Source of the DNA: RGIG4074 sp964459165
GTDB taxonomy: Bacteria; Bacillota; Clostridia; Christensenellales; Borkfalkiaceae
Reading direction: 5' to 3'
Assembly (NCBI GenBank): GCA_964459165.1
Contig: CAYWKM010000004.1
Span: 1 to 42,767, forward strand
DNA length: 42,767 bases
Numbering within the stretch: position 1 is the stretch's first letter; the number at the start of each line of letters is the position of its first letter. Under the pieces are notes generated by a model. That model was given only the letters and a program-made list of their open reading frames with translations, was not told where the DNA came from and made no database searches. The position numbers and the translations under genes are program-made. Positions 1 through 8,477 of the stretch are shown piece after piece.

Positions 1-1274
1 TCGTCCAATTTACAGACCTTCTCCGTGAGAAGATTTATCCCCGTGCCGTCGCACGCCCGTAAGGTGCAATCGCTTTCAGAGATGTTAAAACAGGCGATCA
101 GTCTCTCTCCGCGATACTCTCTCGCAAATGCCATGAACCGATTTTGCACGACGATCGTTCGGTAATTTCCGTAAGAGAGAGACAAAAAAGCGCGGCGGAT
201 TTCCGAAAGCTTTTTGATAAAATCGAACAGCTCGCCGTTCTTTGTTTTATCGATTTCATCGACGCAAGGACGAAGCCGATAATCGTTATCCGATTTATCC
301 CCTTCCAAACCGAATTCGCTGCCGTAATAGAGACAGGGAATTCCCGGAATGGTAAACAGAAGCAGATACAAATTAAAAATTTTTCTCTTATCGCGCAATG
401 CGGTGTAAGCTCGGACGACGTCGTGATTATCGACAAAATTTAAGAGGCGTTTTCCCGTATAGAGGCACCAAGGGAAAGAGCCGAACAGGCGGGTAAGCGA
501 ATACTCGATTTCGTTTAAATTATCCGAATTGACGGCGGACGTCATGCCCTTAAAGCATTCGTAGTCGGTGATCGAATCGAGCCGCTCCGGAGAAATATTT
601 TGAGCAAAATTCTGTATATGAATCACCTCTCCCATGAGAAAGAAATCTTCTTTCTTCTCCCTTACGGTGCGGCGAAGAAGTTCCATGAACCACGGCGGAA
701 GCAGATAGCAAACGTCGAGCCGTAACCCGTCGACGCCAAATTCATCTATCCAATACCGTACCGCGTCCATGAGATATTTTTGTAAATCCCAATTATCGAG
801 ACGAAGCTTTACGAGCTCGTCGTGCCCTTCCCAATTCTCATAGGCAAAGCCGTCGTTATAAGAATTGTCGGCGTTAAAGTCGATATGAAACCAGAAACGG
901 TAATCGGAGCCTTCTCTTTTTTCCTTCACCTCTTTAAAGGGAGCAAACGCCCTCCCCACATGGTTAAAAACCCCGTCGAGTACGACGCGGATATCGGCTT
1001 TATGCAATTCCTCCACGAGACTTTTGAAGTCTTCGTTCGTTCCGAGCCGCCGATCGATTTTATAAAAATCCACGGTATCGTAGCCGTGCGTTTCGCTTTC
1101 AAAGAGCGGATTGAAAATCACGGCTCGAACGCCCAACTCTTTCAAATGCGGAATTTCCTCCGATATTTTATGCAGGCGTCTCCTTACCGCTCCAAAATCA
1201 TTCCTCCGTTCCGCCCCGCAAAACCCGAGCGGATAAATTTGATAAAATACGCTTTCGTCGAACCACATTGTCAT
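1..1274 (-). CDS. Alpha-amylase-family (GH13) glycosidase, 3' end cut by window edge
   Basis: About 424 codons are open from ATG 1274 to the left edge, so the C-terminus is missing. The protein opens with MWFDESVFYQIYPLGF, typical of GH13 barrels. All three catalytic positions are visible: nucleophile Asp near residue 187 (GLRLDV), acid/base Glu near 216 (GEVIH), and transition-state Asp near 285 (FVDNHDV). The YDTVDFYKID and DGVFNHVG strands fit the family. There is no signal peptide, so it should act in the cytoplasm on alpha-glucans or maltodextrins. ATG 1268 is an alternative start with a better-spaced GAGAG. The gene lies 64 bases behind the M18 peptidase on the same strand. Exact substrate (alpha-glucosidase, neopullulanase-like or other) cannot be settled from this fragment. 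Confidence 0.9.
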   Translation of the reverse strand, partial: MTMWFDESVFYQIYPLGFCGAERRNDFGAVRRRLHKISEEIPHLKELGVRAVIFNPLFESETHGYDTVDFYKIDRRLGTNEDFKSLVEELHKADIRVVLDGVFNHVGRAFAPFKEVKEKREGSDYRFWFHIDFNADNSYNDGFAYENWEGHDELVKLRLDNWDLQKYLMDAVRYWIDEFGVDGLRLDVCYLLPPWFMELLRRTVREKKEDFFLMGEVIHIQNFAQNISPERLDSITDYECFKGMTSAVNSDNLNEIEYSLTRLFGSFPWCLYTGKRLLNFVDNHDVVRAYTALRDKRKIFNLYLLLFTIPGIPCLYYGSEFGLEGDKSDNDYRLRPCVDEIDKTKNGELFDFIKKLSEIRRAFLSLSYGNYRTIVVQNRFMAFAREYRGERLIACFNISESDCTLRACDGTGINLLTEKVCKLD

Positions 1275-1338
1275 TTCTCTCACTTATAATTTTTTAACGT
1301 TTTCTCTTGTCGCACAAATAAAAACCGGACGACGCGCT

Positions 1339-2703
1339 TCAATCCTTACAAAAAGCCTCGAAGGCTTTAGCCGTATCGTACAGATCCGCCTTGGAAATCA
1401 CTTCGTAGGGCGAGTGCATAGAAATGACGGGGATCCCGACGTCAATCGTATCGATGTTAAGCTTCGCTATAAATTTAGCCACCGTCCCTCCGCCGCCCGC
1501 GTCGACCTTGCCGAGCTCGCCCATTTGCCATGCGACGTTATGATCGTTAAATATCCTTCTGATTTTTCCCAAAAATTCGACGGTCGCGTCGTTGCTGCCG
1601 GACTTGCCCTTTGCGCCGGTAAATTTCATGACGGAAACCCCGGAGGAGAGCATCGCCGAATTATTCGCGTCGTATACGTCGGCAAAATTTGCGTCGTACG
1701 CCGCCGATACGTCGGCGGAAAGACACATGGAATTCGCGCGCATCACCGCGCCGCTTACGCCGAAGCTATCGGCGAGCGCGTCGAGAAGATCCGACATGAC
1801 GTCGCAAGACATCCCGGTAACGGAATCGCTGCCGACCTCTTCTTTATCCGCAAGAATGGAAAAGACGGTATGCTTTTTATCGGTCAGATTCATCAAAGCG
1901 GTAAATTCGGTATAGGAACAGCATCTATCGTCATGTCCGTAACCGCCGATGAGAGCGCGGTCAAATCCGATATCCTTCGCCTTAAACGCGGGGACGGCGC
2001 AGAGATCCGCGCTGAGAAAATCCTCCTCTATCATGCCGTATTTTTCATTGAGAAATTTTAAAATATACTGTTTTACGGGATCTTTCTCCGTCTTTTTATC
2101 GGGAATACTGCCGATCCAAACGTTCAACGTCTCCCCGTCGATCGCTTCGGACAGCTTCTTCTCGTTCTGCTTCGCCGCAAGATGAGGCAAAAGGTCGCTT
2201 ACGTAAAAGACGGGATCGTCCTCCTCTTCGCCGATTTTTACGTCGAGACTGCTTCCGTCGGCGAGAATGACCTTGCCGTGGAGCGCCAAAGGAATCGCCG
2301 TCCACTGATACTTTTTGATCCCGCCGTAATAATGCGTCTTGAACATCGCCTGCGAAGCTTTTTCATATAGAGGATTTTGCTTGATATCCAGCCTCGGAGA
2401 ATCGATATGGGCGGCCATGATCCTCAAACCGTCCTCCGCAGGATCGGCCGTTCCGATGCGCATAAGATAAAGGTTCTTATTGCGATTATTGTAATATTTT
2501 TTTTCGCCCGCTTTGAGCTTTTCGCCGAGGCGATAAGGGGTATACCCGTTTTTTTCCGCTTCCGCTATCAGATATTCCACCGCTTCTCTTTCCGTCTTGC
2601 ATTCGTCGAGGAACTTTTTGTATCCTTCCGCATAAGCAAAAATGTTCTTTAAATCTTGTTCGCTGCTTTCTCTGTAAATATTTTTCTTATGATATGTAAG
2701 CAT
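1339..2703 (-). CDS. M18 family aminopeptidase
   Basis: 454 aa, the usual size for aspartyl-aminopeptidase-type M18 metalloenzymes, which remove N-terminal (often acidic) residues from peptides in the cytoplasm. Metal-site motifs are present: AAHIDSPRLD (His99), GGYGHDDR (Asp258), ADKEEVGS (Glu288/289), CLSADVSAAYD (Asp331) and ISMHSPYE (His430). The glycine-rich KVDAGGGGTVAKF segment is also characteristic. The start at 2703 is backed by an AAGGAGAT ribosome binding site. It is separated from asnA by a terminator-like stretch and is followed by the GH13 gene. It has no signal peptide. M18 enzymes are broadly named apeB/lap4-like; the exact specificity is not readable here. Confidence 0.92.
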   Translation of the reverse strand: MLTYHKKNIYRESSEQDLKNIFAYAEGYKKFLDECKTEREAVEYLIAEAEKNGYTPYRLGEKLKAGEKKYYNNRNKNLYLMRIGTADPAEDGLRIMAAHIDSPRLDIKQNPLYEKASQAMFKTHYYGGIKKYQWTAIPLALHGKVILADGSSLDVKIGEEEDDPVFYVSDLLPHLAAKQNEKKLSEAIDGETLNVWIGSIPDKKTEKDPVKQYILKFLNEKYGMIEEDFLSADLCAVPAFKAKDIGFDRALIGGYGHDDRCCSYTEFTALMNLTDKKHTVFSILADKEEVGSDSVTGMSCDVMSDLLDALADSFGVSGAVMRANSMCLSADVSAAYDANFADVYDANNSAMLSSGVSVMKFTGAKGKSGSNDATVEFLGKIRRIFNDHNVAWQMGELGKVDAGGGGTVAKFIAKLNIDTIDVGIPVISMHSPYEVISKADLYDTAKAFEAFCKD

Positions 2704-2801
2704 GATGATCTCCTTATACGGGTTTTATTATAATACTCCCGAAAAAAATTTGCAACCAAAAAACCGAGCATTGTCGGCTTCCGTAAACAGGACGTTCAAA
2801 G

Positions 2802-2871
2802 AAAAAAACGCGATTGCAAGACATAAAAATATGCACCTCCAAGAGTAGCCCTTGGGATGCATACGATCGCG
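2802..2871 (-). terminator. Probable rho-independent terminator after asnA
   Basis: On the minus strand CGCGAT (2871-2866) pairs with ATCGCG (2814-2809) around a smaller TGCA-armed hairpin, and the outer stem is followed directly by seven T (2808-2802). The long enclosed segment makes it atypical, but its position just behind asnA fits. Confidence 0.45.
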
Positions 2872-2890
2872 GTTGCCCGTCTTTTTCTTT

Positions 2891-3913
2891 TTACAAAATA
2901 GGAATATTCCCCGCCTTGCACGCTTCGAGAACTTCGTCGCTCCACAAGGAAGCCTGCACTTCGCCAATATGAGCCTTTTCGAGAAGAAGCATACAAAGTC
3001 TCGATTGTCCGACGCCGCCGCCAATCGTAAGCGGAAGAATATTTTCGGCGATCATTTTGTGATAAGCATATTGCATTCGATCGAGATTTCCGCTGATTTC
3101 CAGCTGTCTCCTTAAAGATTCGCTATCGACGCGAATTCCCATGGAAGAAAGCTCGAAAGGACCATTCAGCGTATCGTTCCAAAAGATGATATCGCCGTTC
3201 AGATTCCAATCGTCGTAGTCGGGCGCGCGACCGTCGTGCTTCGATCCGCTCTTCAACGCGCCTCCTATTTGCATGAGGAATACCGTATGGCGCTCCCTCA
3301 GCAAAGCCGCCTCCCTTTCTTTGGGCGAAAGCTCGGGATAGCGATCCTCCAATTCCTGCGTCGTGATATAATAAACGTCTCTGTCGAGCGTCCTCGTAAG
3401 CTTCGGATAAATCTTCTTAATCTGATTATGCGTATCGATGACGGCGTCGACGATTCTCTGCACGATCATCTTCAGGAAATCGATATTTCTCTCTTCTACG
3501 GAAATGACTCGTTCCCAATCCCACTGATCGACGAAGACGGAATGGAGATTATCCATGTCGTCGTCGCGGCGAATCGCGTTCATATCCGTATAAAGCCCTT
3601 CGTCGGTTTTAAACCCATAGCGATACAGAGCCATCCTTTTCCATTTTGCCAGCGATTGTACGATTTCGCAGACGGCGTTTTCCGCTTCCTTTACTTTAAA
3701 TTCGACTTTTCTTTCAACGCCGTTTAAATCGTCGTTGATTCCGCTGTCCTTCGTCACAAACAAGGGAGCCGTGATTCTTTCGAGATTAAGTCTCTCCGCC
3801 AAAGAACGTTCGAAAATATCCTTTACGGATTTGATAGCTCGCTCGGTTTCCCGTAAATCGAGGACGGAGGTATAGCCCTCCGGAATGATCAAACCTTTCA
3901 TTTTTATCTTCAT
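2891..3913 (-). CDS. asnA: Aspartate--ammonia ligase
   Basis: 340 aa, the normal length for AsnA, a class II aminoacyl-tRNA-synthetase-like enzyme making asparagine from aspartate, ammonia and ATP. The N-terminus (LIIPEGYTSVLDLRETERAI) and the segments APLFVTKDSGINDDLNGVER, LYTDMNAIRRDDD, DQWDWERV and GGGVGQSRLCMLLL match the family. The GGAG before ATG 3913 is only one base away, so ATG 3901 (MKGLIIPEG) is a credible alternative that matches typical family starts. The gene sits 26 bases behind the gtrC-like membrane gene and is probably expressed as the last member of that operon. No T-box leader is present directly in front of it. Confidence 0.95.
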   Translation of the reverse strand: MKIKMKGLIIPEGYTSVLDLRETERAIKSVKDIFERSLAERLNLERITAPLFVTKDSGINDDLNGVERKVEFKVKEAENAVCEIVQSLAKWKRMALYRYGFKTDEGLYTDMNAIRRDDDMDNLHSVFVDQWDWERVISVEERNIDFLKMIVQRIVDAVIDTHNQIKKIYPKLTRTLDRDVYYITTQELEDRYPELSPKEREAALLRERHTVFLMQIGGALKSGSKHDGRAPDYDDWNLNGDIIFWNDTLNGPFELSSMGIRVDSESLRRQLEISGNLDRMQYAYHKMIAENILPLTIGGGVGQSRLCMLLLEKAHIGEVQASLWSDEVLEACKAGNIPIL

Positions 3914-3939
3914 TCTCCAAAAATACGATAATATCCAAA

Positions 3940-5454
3940 CTATTTCAATATCAAAACGATGTCTTCCGGTATGTCGTACATGAGCTTAAACAGCGAAGTG
4001 AAATATCCCGTATCTCCGTCGTAAGGATCTCCGACCCAAACATAATCGGCAAACGGAAGCTGAGAAATTACGATTTCCCCGTTCCCTTCGATAAGCTGTT
4101 CCGAAATACTTGCGGCCCGTTCCGCATAGGCGGCGTGAATCGTTCCGTAAACGATGAAAAAGCAAACGAATCTCGCGACGAGGCAGACCGCCGCAACGAC
4201 GCAAAGAATGCAAATGATTTTTTTATTGTCGAGAATACGGTATTCCCTTAAAACAAAATCGAGCAAAACGACCGCGATGAGAAGCTGTAAAACATACGTT
4301 GCGAAAAAGTTGCGCGGACCGATGGGATCGACGACGAGCAACGGTAATATATATGCGGCGACGCATCCGACAAGAAATAAAATATTTAATTTCATTTCGA
4401 TATTTTTGACGACGAGAAGCATATGAACGATTTCCGCGACCGCAAAAAGAGTCGTCGCCAAAGCGTAAATCTTTAATCGGAAAGGCGTAGAAGAAATCCA
4501 TCCGAAATAATCGGCGAAGGAGAGGCAGAGGAATCCGATTTCATACGCGCCGAAAAGGACGAAAAGAATCCGTTGCCGAAGGCTGCGTTGCCGAAACCCG
4601 CGCACGGATAACGCAATCAGAAACACGCATACGGAAAGATTCAGCCAAACGTTTTTAAAAAAGCCCAAATAAGCTACGGAATCCGTATAAGCGACCTTTA
4701 TTCTTTCAAGCATGCCCGCGCCGAAAAAGAGCGTCCGATATCCGGGAGCGGCTTCATCCGAACCGTTCGCAATGCTGAAATACGCTCCGTTGGTAAACAT
4801 GATTGCGGCGCCGACGACGCTCCCGACCAAAAAAGCGATATGCGCAAGCCTGACCTTTTTAAAACGAATCGCCGTATAAATTACGACGGCAACGGCGATG
4901 ACGATATTGCCGATTGTCATATTTTCCACAAACAGGCCGCCCAAAACGCCGAGGAGGAAAAAAACGCCGCAGAGATACGGTTTATATTCGGGAAGTTTCT
5001 CGGAAAAAATATTTCTGATCAGATAAAGATACGCGACGATAACGAGGACGGAAGGAAAATAATTGGCGAATCCCGACGACCAAACGACTGCCTGACGGAA
5101 AATATCCAAAGGAACCGCCAACAGCAAAAGCGTCGCAAACAAAACGTAGAGAATATTCTTCTTCCCCGCATATTTTGCCGAAAAGTAAACGAGCGCGGCG
5201 AAAGCGGCGGTCGTAAAAACCGTCTTTACCCAATCGAAACGCGACGTCAGCATCGCGACGACAGTACCCGCGTATCGCCCGTTGACGGCGGAAATCTCCG
5301 CCCACGTAAAGCTTCGGCTTCCCCAATACCAATCGTCGCCCGACTGCGGGAACAGAGCGGAAAGGACGAATAGCAGGATCAGAAGAACCCCGCCCACGCT
5401 CCAAAAGATAACGGATTGTCCGCTTGATTGATTGAATTTTTTCATTTTATTCAT
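3940..5454 (-). CDS. Polytopic membrane protein, GtrC-like glycosyltransferase candidate (DUF6056-like)
   Basis: 504 aa with about ten or more hydrophobic segments. An early loop carries the acidic motif SGDDWYWG (near residues 37-44), like the extracytoplasmic acidic motif of GT-C enzymes that use polyprenyl-phosphate sugars. It overlaps the end of the GtrA gene by a few bases (start 5454 or 5445) and completes a GtrB-GtrA-membrane-protein set, so it is the likely outer-face transferase that puts a sugar on a cell-surface polymer. Seen: the membrane topology, motif and operon. Known: three-component glycosylation systems. Inferred: catalytic function; the acceptor is unknown. I recognise DUF6056-like character only loosely. 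Confidence 0.75.
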   Translation of the reverse strand: MNKMKKFNQSSGQSVIFWSVGGVLLILLFVLSALFPQSGDDWYWGSRSFTWAEISAVNGRYAGTVVAMLTSRFDWVKTVFTTAAFAALVYFSAKYAGKKNILYVLFATLLLLAVPLDIFRQAVVWSSGFANYFPSVLVIVAYLYLIRNIFSEKLPEYKPYLCGVFFLLGVLGGLFVENMTIGNIVIAVAVVIYTAIRFKKVRLAHIAFLVGSVVGAAIMFTNGAYFSIANGSDEAAPGYRTLFFGAGMLERIKVAYTDSVAYLGFFKNVWLNLSVCVFLIALSVRGFRQRSLRQRILFVLFGAYEIGFLCLSFADYFGWISSTPFRLKIYALATTLFAVAEIVHMLLVVKNIEMKLNILFLVGCVAAYILPLLVVDPIGPRNFFATYVLQLLIAVVLLDFVLREYRILDNKKIICILCVVAAVCLVARFVCFFIVYGTIHAAYAERAASISEQLIEGNGEIVISQLPFADYVWVGDPYDGDTGYFTSLFKLMYDIPEDIVLILK

Positions 5455-5977
5455 TTTCGTTTCCCGTATCCGCGTTCAAATCGGAAATCCTGCCTTTTTT
5501 TCTGAAAATGATAAACCGACCGAACAAATAATTGAGAGCCGTGCTGATAAACGACATGATAAATTTAGCGATAATATCGCCCGCGACAGCGTAGCCTAAT
5601 ATCACGCAGAGAGGCCGATCGACCGTAAAACGATTAAGTCCCGCCTTCGATACCAGCAACCAGATCCCCAACTCGCTAACCAAAAGGGCGACGAATCTCG
5701 TGCCGAAAAACGTCGGAACCTCCTTTGCGAGAACCTTTATTTTCCAACTTCTGCTTTTAAAGACAAGCGTCTTATTGGTTATATATGCAAATAGAACGGC
5801 AAAAGCCCACGAAACAAGATTTGCGCTTAAATAATACGCCTCTTTCAGCATATTCGCTTCGCCGACAATAAAAGCGAAAATGAAATACACGCCGTAATCC
5901 ACTATCGTCGTACACACGCCAAAGGTAACGAAAAGCAATCCGCGCTCATACTTGGCAATCGTTTGTTTCAACTTCAT
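5447..5977 (-). CDS. GtrA-family membrane protein (polyprenyl-phosphate sugar flippase candidate)
   Basis: 176 aa with four predicted transmembrane segments, as in the GtrA family (PF04138): FVTFGVCTTIVDYGVYFIF at the N-terminus, NLVSWAFAVLFAYITNK in the middle, and SFISTALNYLFGRFIIFR near the end. GtrA proteins are thought to flip undecaprenyl-phosphate-linked glucose or a similar sugar across the membrane. Its start overlaps the gtrB stop as ATGA (5977-5974), and its own end overlaps the gtrC-like start, indicating translational coupling. Family assignment is firm; the sugar carried is not known. Confidence 0.9.
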   Translation of the reverse strand: MKLKQTIAKYERGLLFVTFGVCTTIVDYGVYFIFAFIVGEANMLKEAYYLSANLVSWAFAVLFAYITNKTLVFKSRSWKIKVLAKEVPTFFGTRFVALLVSELGIWLLVSKAGLNRFTVDRPLCVILGYAVAGDIIAKFIMSFISTALNYLFGRFIIFRKKGRISDLNADTGNENE

Positions 5978-6909
5978 TTTTTATTCTTCTCTATCGTTTC
6001 CTTTGCAATATATATCGGTCTATGCTTGCCTTCCATATAAATTTTCGCTATATATTTTGCAACGACGCCGAGGCAGAGCGTTTGAATGCCGATCACGCCT
6101 AAGACTGCGGCAAACCACAGCGACGCGGAAGGAATGGCAAGCTTCACGGAAAATTTTAAAATATTCCCTAAAATAAGATAAAGCAACGAAGCCGCCGTAA
6201 AGAAAACGCCGATGGAAAAGACCCAATTGAGCGGTTTCACGGAAAAGTCCATGATGCCGTCAATCGCGTAACGAAGCAGCTTCCTAAACGACCAGCTCGA
6301 CGTGCCGGCGTGGCGAAGCCGCGCTTCATACGGAATATAATGGACGTTGAATCCGACCCAAGAAAAAAGTCCCTTGGAAAAGCGCTGCGTCTCCGCCAAC
6401 GACAAAACCGCTTCGACCATGCTTCTTTTCATGGTTCTGAAATCGCTCGCGCCCTTTACGAATTTGGTATCGGATAATCCGTTGATCACGTCGTAAAAAG
6501 CGTTCTTGCATTTGACGAGCGTCTTACTTTCGCTCCGCCTGTCCTGATAGGCGGCGACGCAGTCAAAATCGGAATGAGCGTCGAGATAATCGACCATATC
6601 GGAAACCACTTCGGGCGGCTGCTGTAAGTCGGAATCGATGACGGCGACATAGTCTCCTTCCGCCGCCTTTAATCCCGCGTAAATCGCGGATTCTTTACCA
6701 AAATTGCGGGAAAAATGGATCGCTTTGATATTGCCGTTTTCTTCGTCGACCAGTTCCTTTAATTTTTCATAGGTTTTATCCTTGCTTCCGTCGTCGACAA
6801 AGACGACCTGATACTCGTATCGATCGTCGAATACGTCCTTCACGGCGCGGTAAAATTCTTTCACGTTCTCCTGCTCGTTATAACAGGGAGCCACAAGCGT
6901 CAATTTCAT
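5974..6909 (-). CDS. GtrB-like polyprenyl-phosphate glycosyltransferase (GT2, DPM1-like)
   Basis: 311 aa from ATG 6909. GT2 fold features: LTLVAPCYNEQENV at the start, VDDGSKDKT, the AVIDSDLQQPPE motif with its DxD aspartates, FSRNFGKESAIYAG, and two C-terminal transmembrane helices. It should load a nucleotide-sugar's sugar onto polyprenyl phosphate at the inner membrane face for the downstream GtrA/GtrC partners. The start is fixed by GAGGA six to seven bases upstream and because the sigma-A promoter lies inside the longer open frame, which excludes the upstream ATG at 6984. First gene of the operon gtrB-gtrA-gtrC-like-asnA. Confidence 0.93.
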   Translation of the reverse strand: MKLTLVAPCYNEQENVKEFYRAVKDVFDDRYEYQVVFVDDGSKDKTYEKLKELVDEENGNIKAIHFSRNFGKESAIYAGLKAAEGDYVAVIDSDLQQPPEVVSDMVDYLDAHSDFDCVAAYQDRRSESKTLVKCKNAFYDVINGLSDTKFVKGASDFRTMKRSMVEAVLSLAETQRFSKGLFSWVGFNVHYIPYEARLRHAGTSSWSFRKLLRYAIDGIMDFSVKPLNWVFSIGVFFTAASLLYLILGNILKFSVKLAIPSASLWFAAVLGVIGIQTLCLGVVAKYIAKIYMEGKHRPIYIAKETIEKNKK

Positions 6910-6955
6910 GGTATTCCTCGTAAAGCTTGAATTGTTCGGATAATACAACGGTTTC

Positions 6956-6984
6956 ATTATAACACGAACGTCTTGTTTTGGCAA
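6956..6984 (-). promoter_or_regulatory. Sigma-A promoter of the gtr operon
   Basis: TTGCCA (6984-6979), 17-base spacer, perfect TATAAT (6961-6956), about 46 bases before the GtrB-like start codon. Confidence 0.85.
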
Positions 6985-7012
6985 GTGTTATTTCATCATA
7001 AAAAAGGAAGAA

Positions 7013-7031
7013 CGCCCTATAAAAAAGGGCG
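7013..7031 (-). terminator. Terminator of the nitrate/taurine-type ABC operon
   Basis: On the minus strand CGCCCT and AGGGCG form a six-base-pair hairpin with a T-rich loop, followed by TTCTTCCTTTTTT. It lies 9 bases behind the ATPase stop codon. Confidence 0.7.
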
Positions 7032-7039
7032 AGAAGGTC

Positions 7040-7711
7040 CTATCGATCGGAGGAAGAGCCGAGCAAAAGACGGTAAATTTCTCCCTTTAAGGGGCTCTCC
7101 TTAAAAAAATCTCCGGAGGCGGAATTTTCAAAGTCGCCTATGATTCTCCCCTCCCTTATCACGACGATGCGTTCGGAGAGCATGAGCGCCTCCTCCACGT
7201 TATGCGTCACGAACAGCGTCGTCCGACGAGAGCCCGACCACACGTCGAAAAAATTTTTCATCAGGGAAATTTTCAACGCAATGTCGAGCGAGGAAAACGG
7301 CTCGTCCATGAGAAGATTTTCCGCGTCGTAAAGGAATGCCCGCGCGATGGAAACGCGCTGCTTTTCGCCGCCCGAGAGCTTTGACGGGTAGCTGTCGATC
7401 TTATCCTTTAAGGAGATCTGCCCGAGCATTTCCTGTATTCTATGAGAATCCTTATTCACGAGCGAGAGATTCCCCTTCACCGTAAGGTTGGGAAGCAGCC
7501 TCGGCTCCTGAAAAATATAGGAAAACCTGCCGCTCGCCTCCACTTTTCCCTCATAAGGAATAAGTCCCGCCGCAATATTCAGGAGGGTTGTTTTACCGCT
7601 CCCGCTCTCGCCCAAAATGCAGGTGATCTTATTTTTTTCCGCCGTGAGGCAAAAGCGATCGAACACGACCTTTTCTTTGTATTTTTTTGAGACGTCTGTA
7701 AAACGGATCAT
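7040..7711 (-). CDS. ABC transporter ATP-binding protein (nitrate/sulfonate/taurine type)
   Basis: 223 aa, slightly short for an SsuB/TauB-like ATPase. Walker A GESGSGKTTLL, Q-loop FQEPRLLPN, signature LSGGEKQRVSIARA, Walker B NLLMDEPFSSLD and switch histidine THNVEEAL are all intact, so it should power the importer made with the permease next to it. The start lies two bases behind the permease stop (7713). It is the last gene of the cluster TM1266-like, binding protein, permease, ATPase. Substrate not determined by the ATPase. Confidence 0.93.
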   Translation of the reverse strand: MIRFTDVSKKYKEKVVFDRFCLTAEKNKITCILGESGSGKTTLLNIAAGLIPYEGKVEASGRFSYIFQEPRLLPNLTVKGNLSLVNKDSHRIQEMLGQISLKDKIDSYPSKLSGGEKQRVSIARAFLYDAENLLMDEPFSSLDIALKISLMKNFFDVWSGSRRTTLFVTHNVEEALMLSERIVVIREGRIIGDFENSASGDFFKESPLKGEIYRLLLGSSSDR

Positions 7712-7712
7712 A

Positions 7713-8477
7713 TCACTTCCACCTTACGATCGCTTTTTTCAGAGCAAAACAAAAAATTTCGAGAATCGCGCCGGCTAACACGACGAGCATCGTGAGCGCG
7801 AGCAGCTCCGAAATTTCCACGTACATTTTCGCCTCGCTCATCATTCCGCCGATGCTGCGATACGTCTTGGAAAGAACCTCCGCCGAAACCATAACTTTCA
7901 GCGCAAAAGAAAACTGCGCTCCGGCTTCGCCGAAAACGTAAGGGGCCGAAAGAGGAAGGTACATGGAAAAAATTTTGTCTTTGAAGGAAAGACAATAGAC
8001 TCTGCTCATTTGCTTTAAATCGGGATCGACGGCGTCGAGAGAGGAAAGAAAAGAAGCATAGAGCATGGGAAAGCTTACGAGCGCGGTAACGATGACGGGA
8101 GCCGTTTTCGGATTTGTCCAAATGAGGAGCAAAAGAATGACCGCCATGGTCGGAACGGTGCGAATGACCGCCATAATCGGTTTTAAAACGCCTCTGACGG
8201 CGGCGATCATATACGAAGCCACGGAAAAGACGAGGGCGCAAAGAAAGGAAACGGCGAAAGAGACGAGCGTGCGCAAAAGCGTATTGCCGAACGCCGCGTA
8301 AAAGCTGCCGCTCCTTAAAAGCGCAAAGCACGAGGAAAAGGCGTCCCCGACGGAAGGGAAAAGGTAATCGTTTGCAATTGCCCTATAAGCAATTATCCAC
8401 CCCGCCCACATAAAAAAGAGGGCGAAGGCGGAATAAAGGACGTTCTGTATGATTTTGTTTTCGATTAATTTTCTCAT
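7713..8477 (-). CDS. ABC transporter permease (nitrate/sulfonate/taurine type)
   Basis: 254 aa with about six transmembrane segments and a cytoplasmic EAA-like loop around KDKIFSMYLPLSAPYVFGEA, as in the BPD_transp_1 family. It starts inside the binding-protein stop codon (ATGA overlap, 8477-8474) and is followed two bases later by the ATPase. It would form the homodimeric membrane channel of an SsuC/TauC/ThiX-like importer. The EAA loop is recognisable although it departs from the strict consensus. Confidence 0.9.
   Translation of the reverse strand: MRKLIENKIIQNVLYSAFALFFMWAGWIIAYRAIANDYLFPSVGDAFSSCFALLRSGSFYAAFGNTLLRTLVSFAVSFLCALVFSVASYMIAAVRGVLKPIMAVIRTVPTMAVILLLLIWTNPKTAPVIVTALVSFPMLYASFLSSLDAVDPDLKQMSRVYCLSFKDKIFSMYLPLSAPYVFGEAGAQFSFALKVMVSAEVLSKTYRSIGGMMSEAKMYVEISELLALTMLVVLAGAILEIFCFALKKAIVRWK

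Noticed and set aside
822..1289. Plus-strand 155-codon frame
   Set aside because: It lies opposite the GH13 gene, whose catalytic motifs are all visible on the minus strand.
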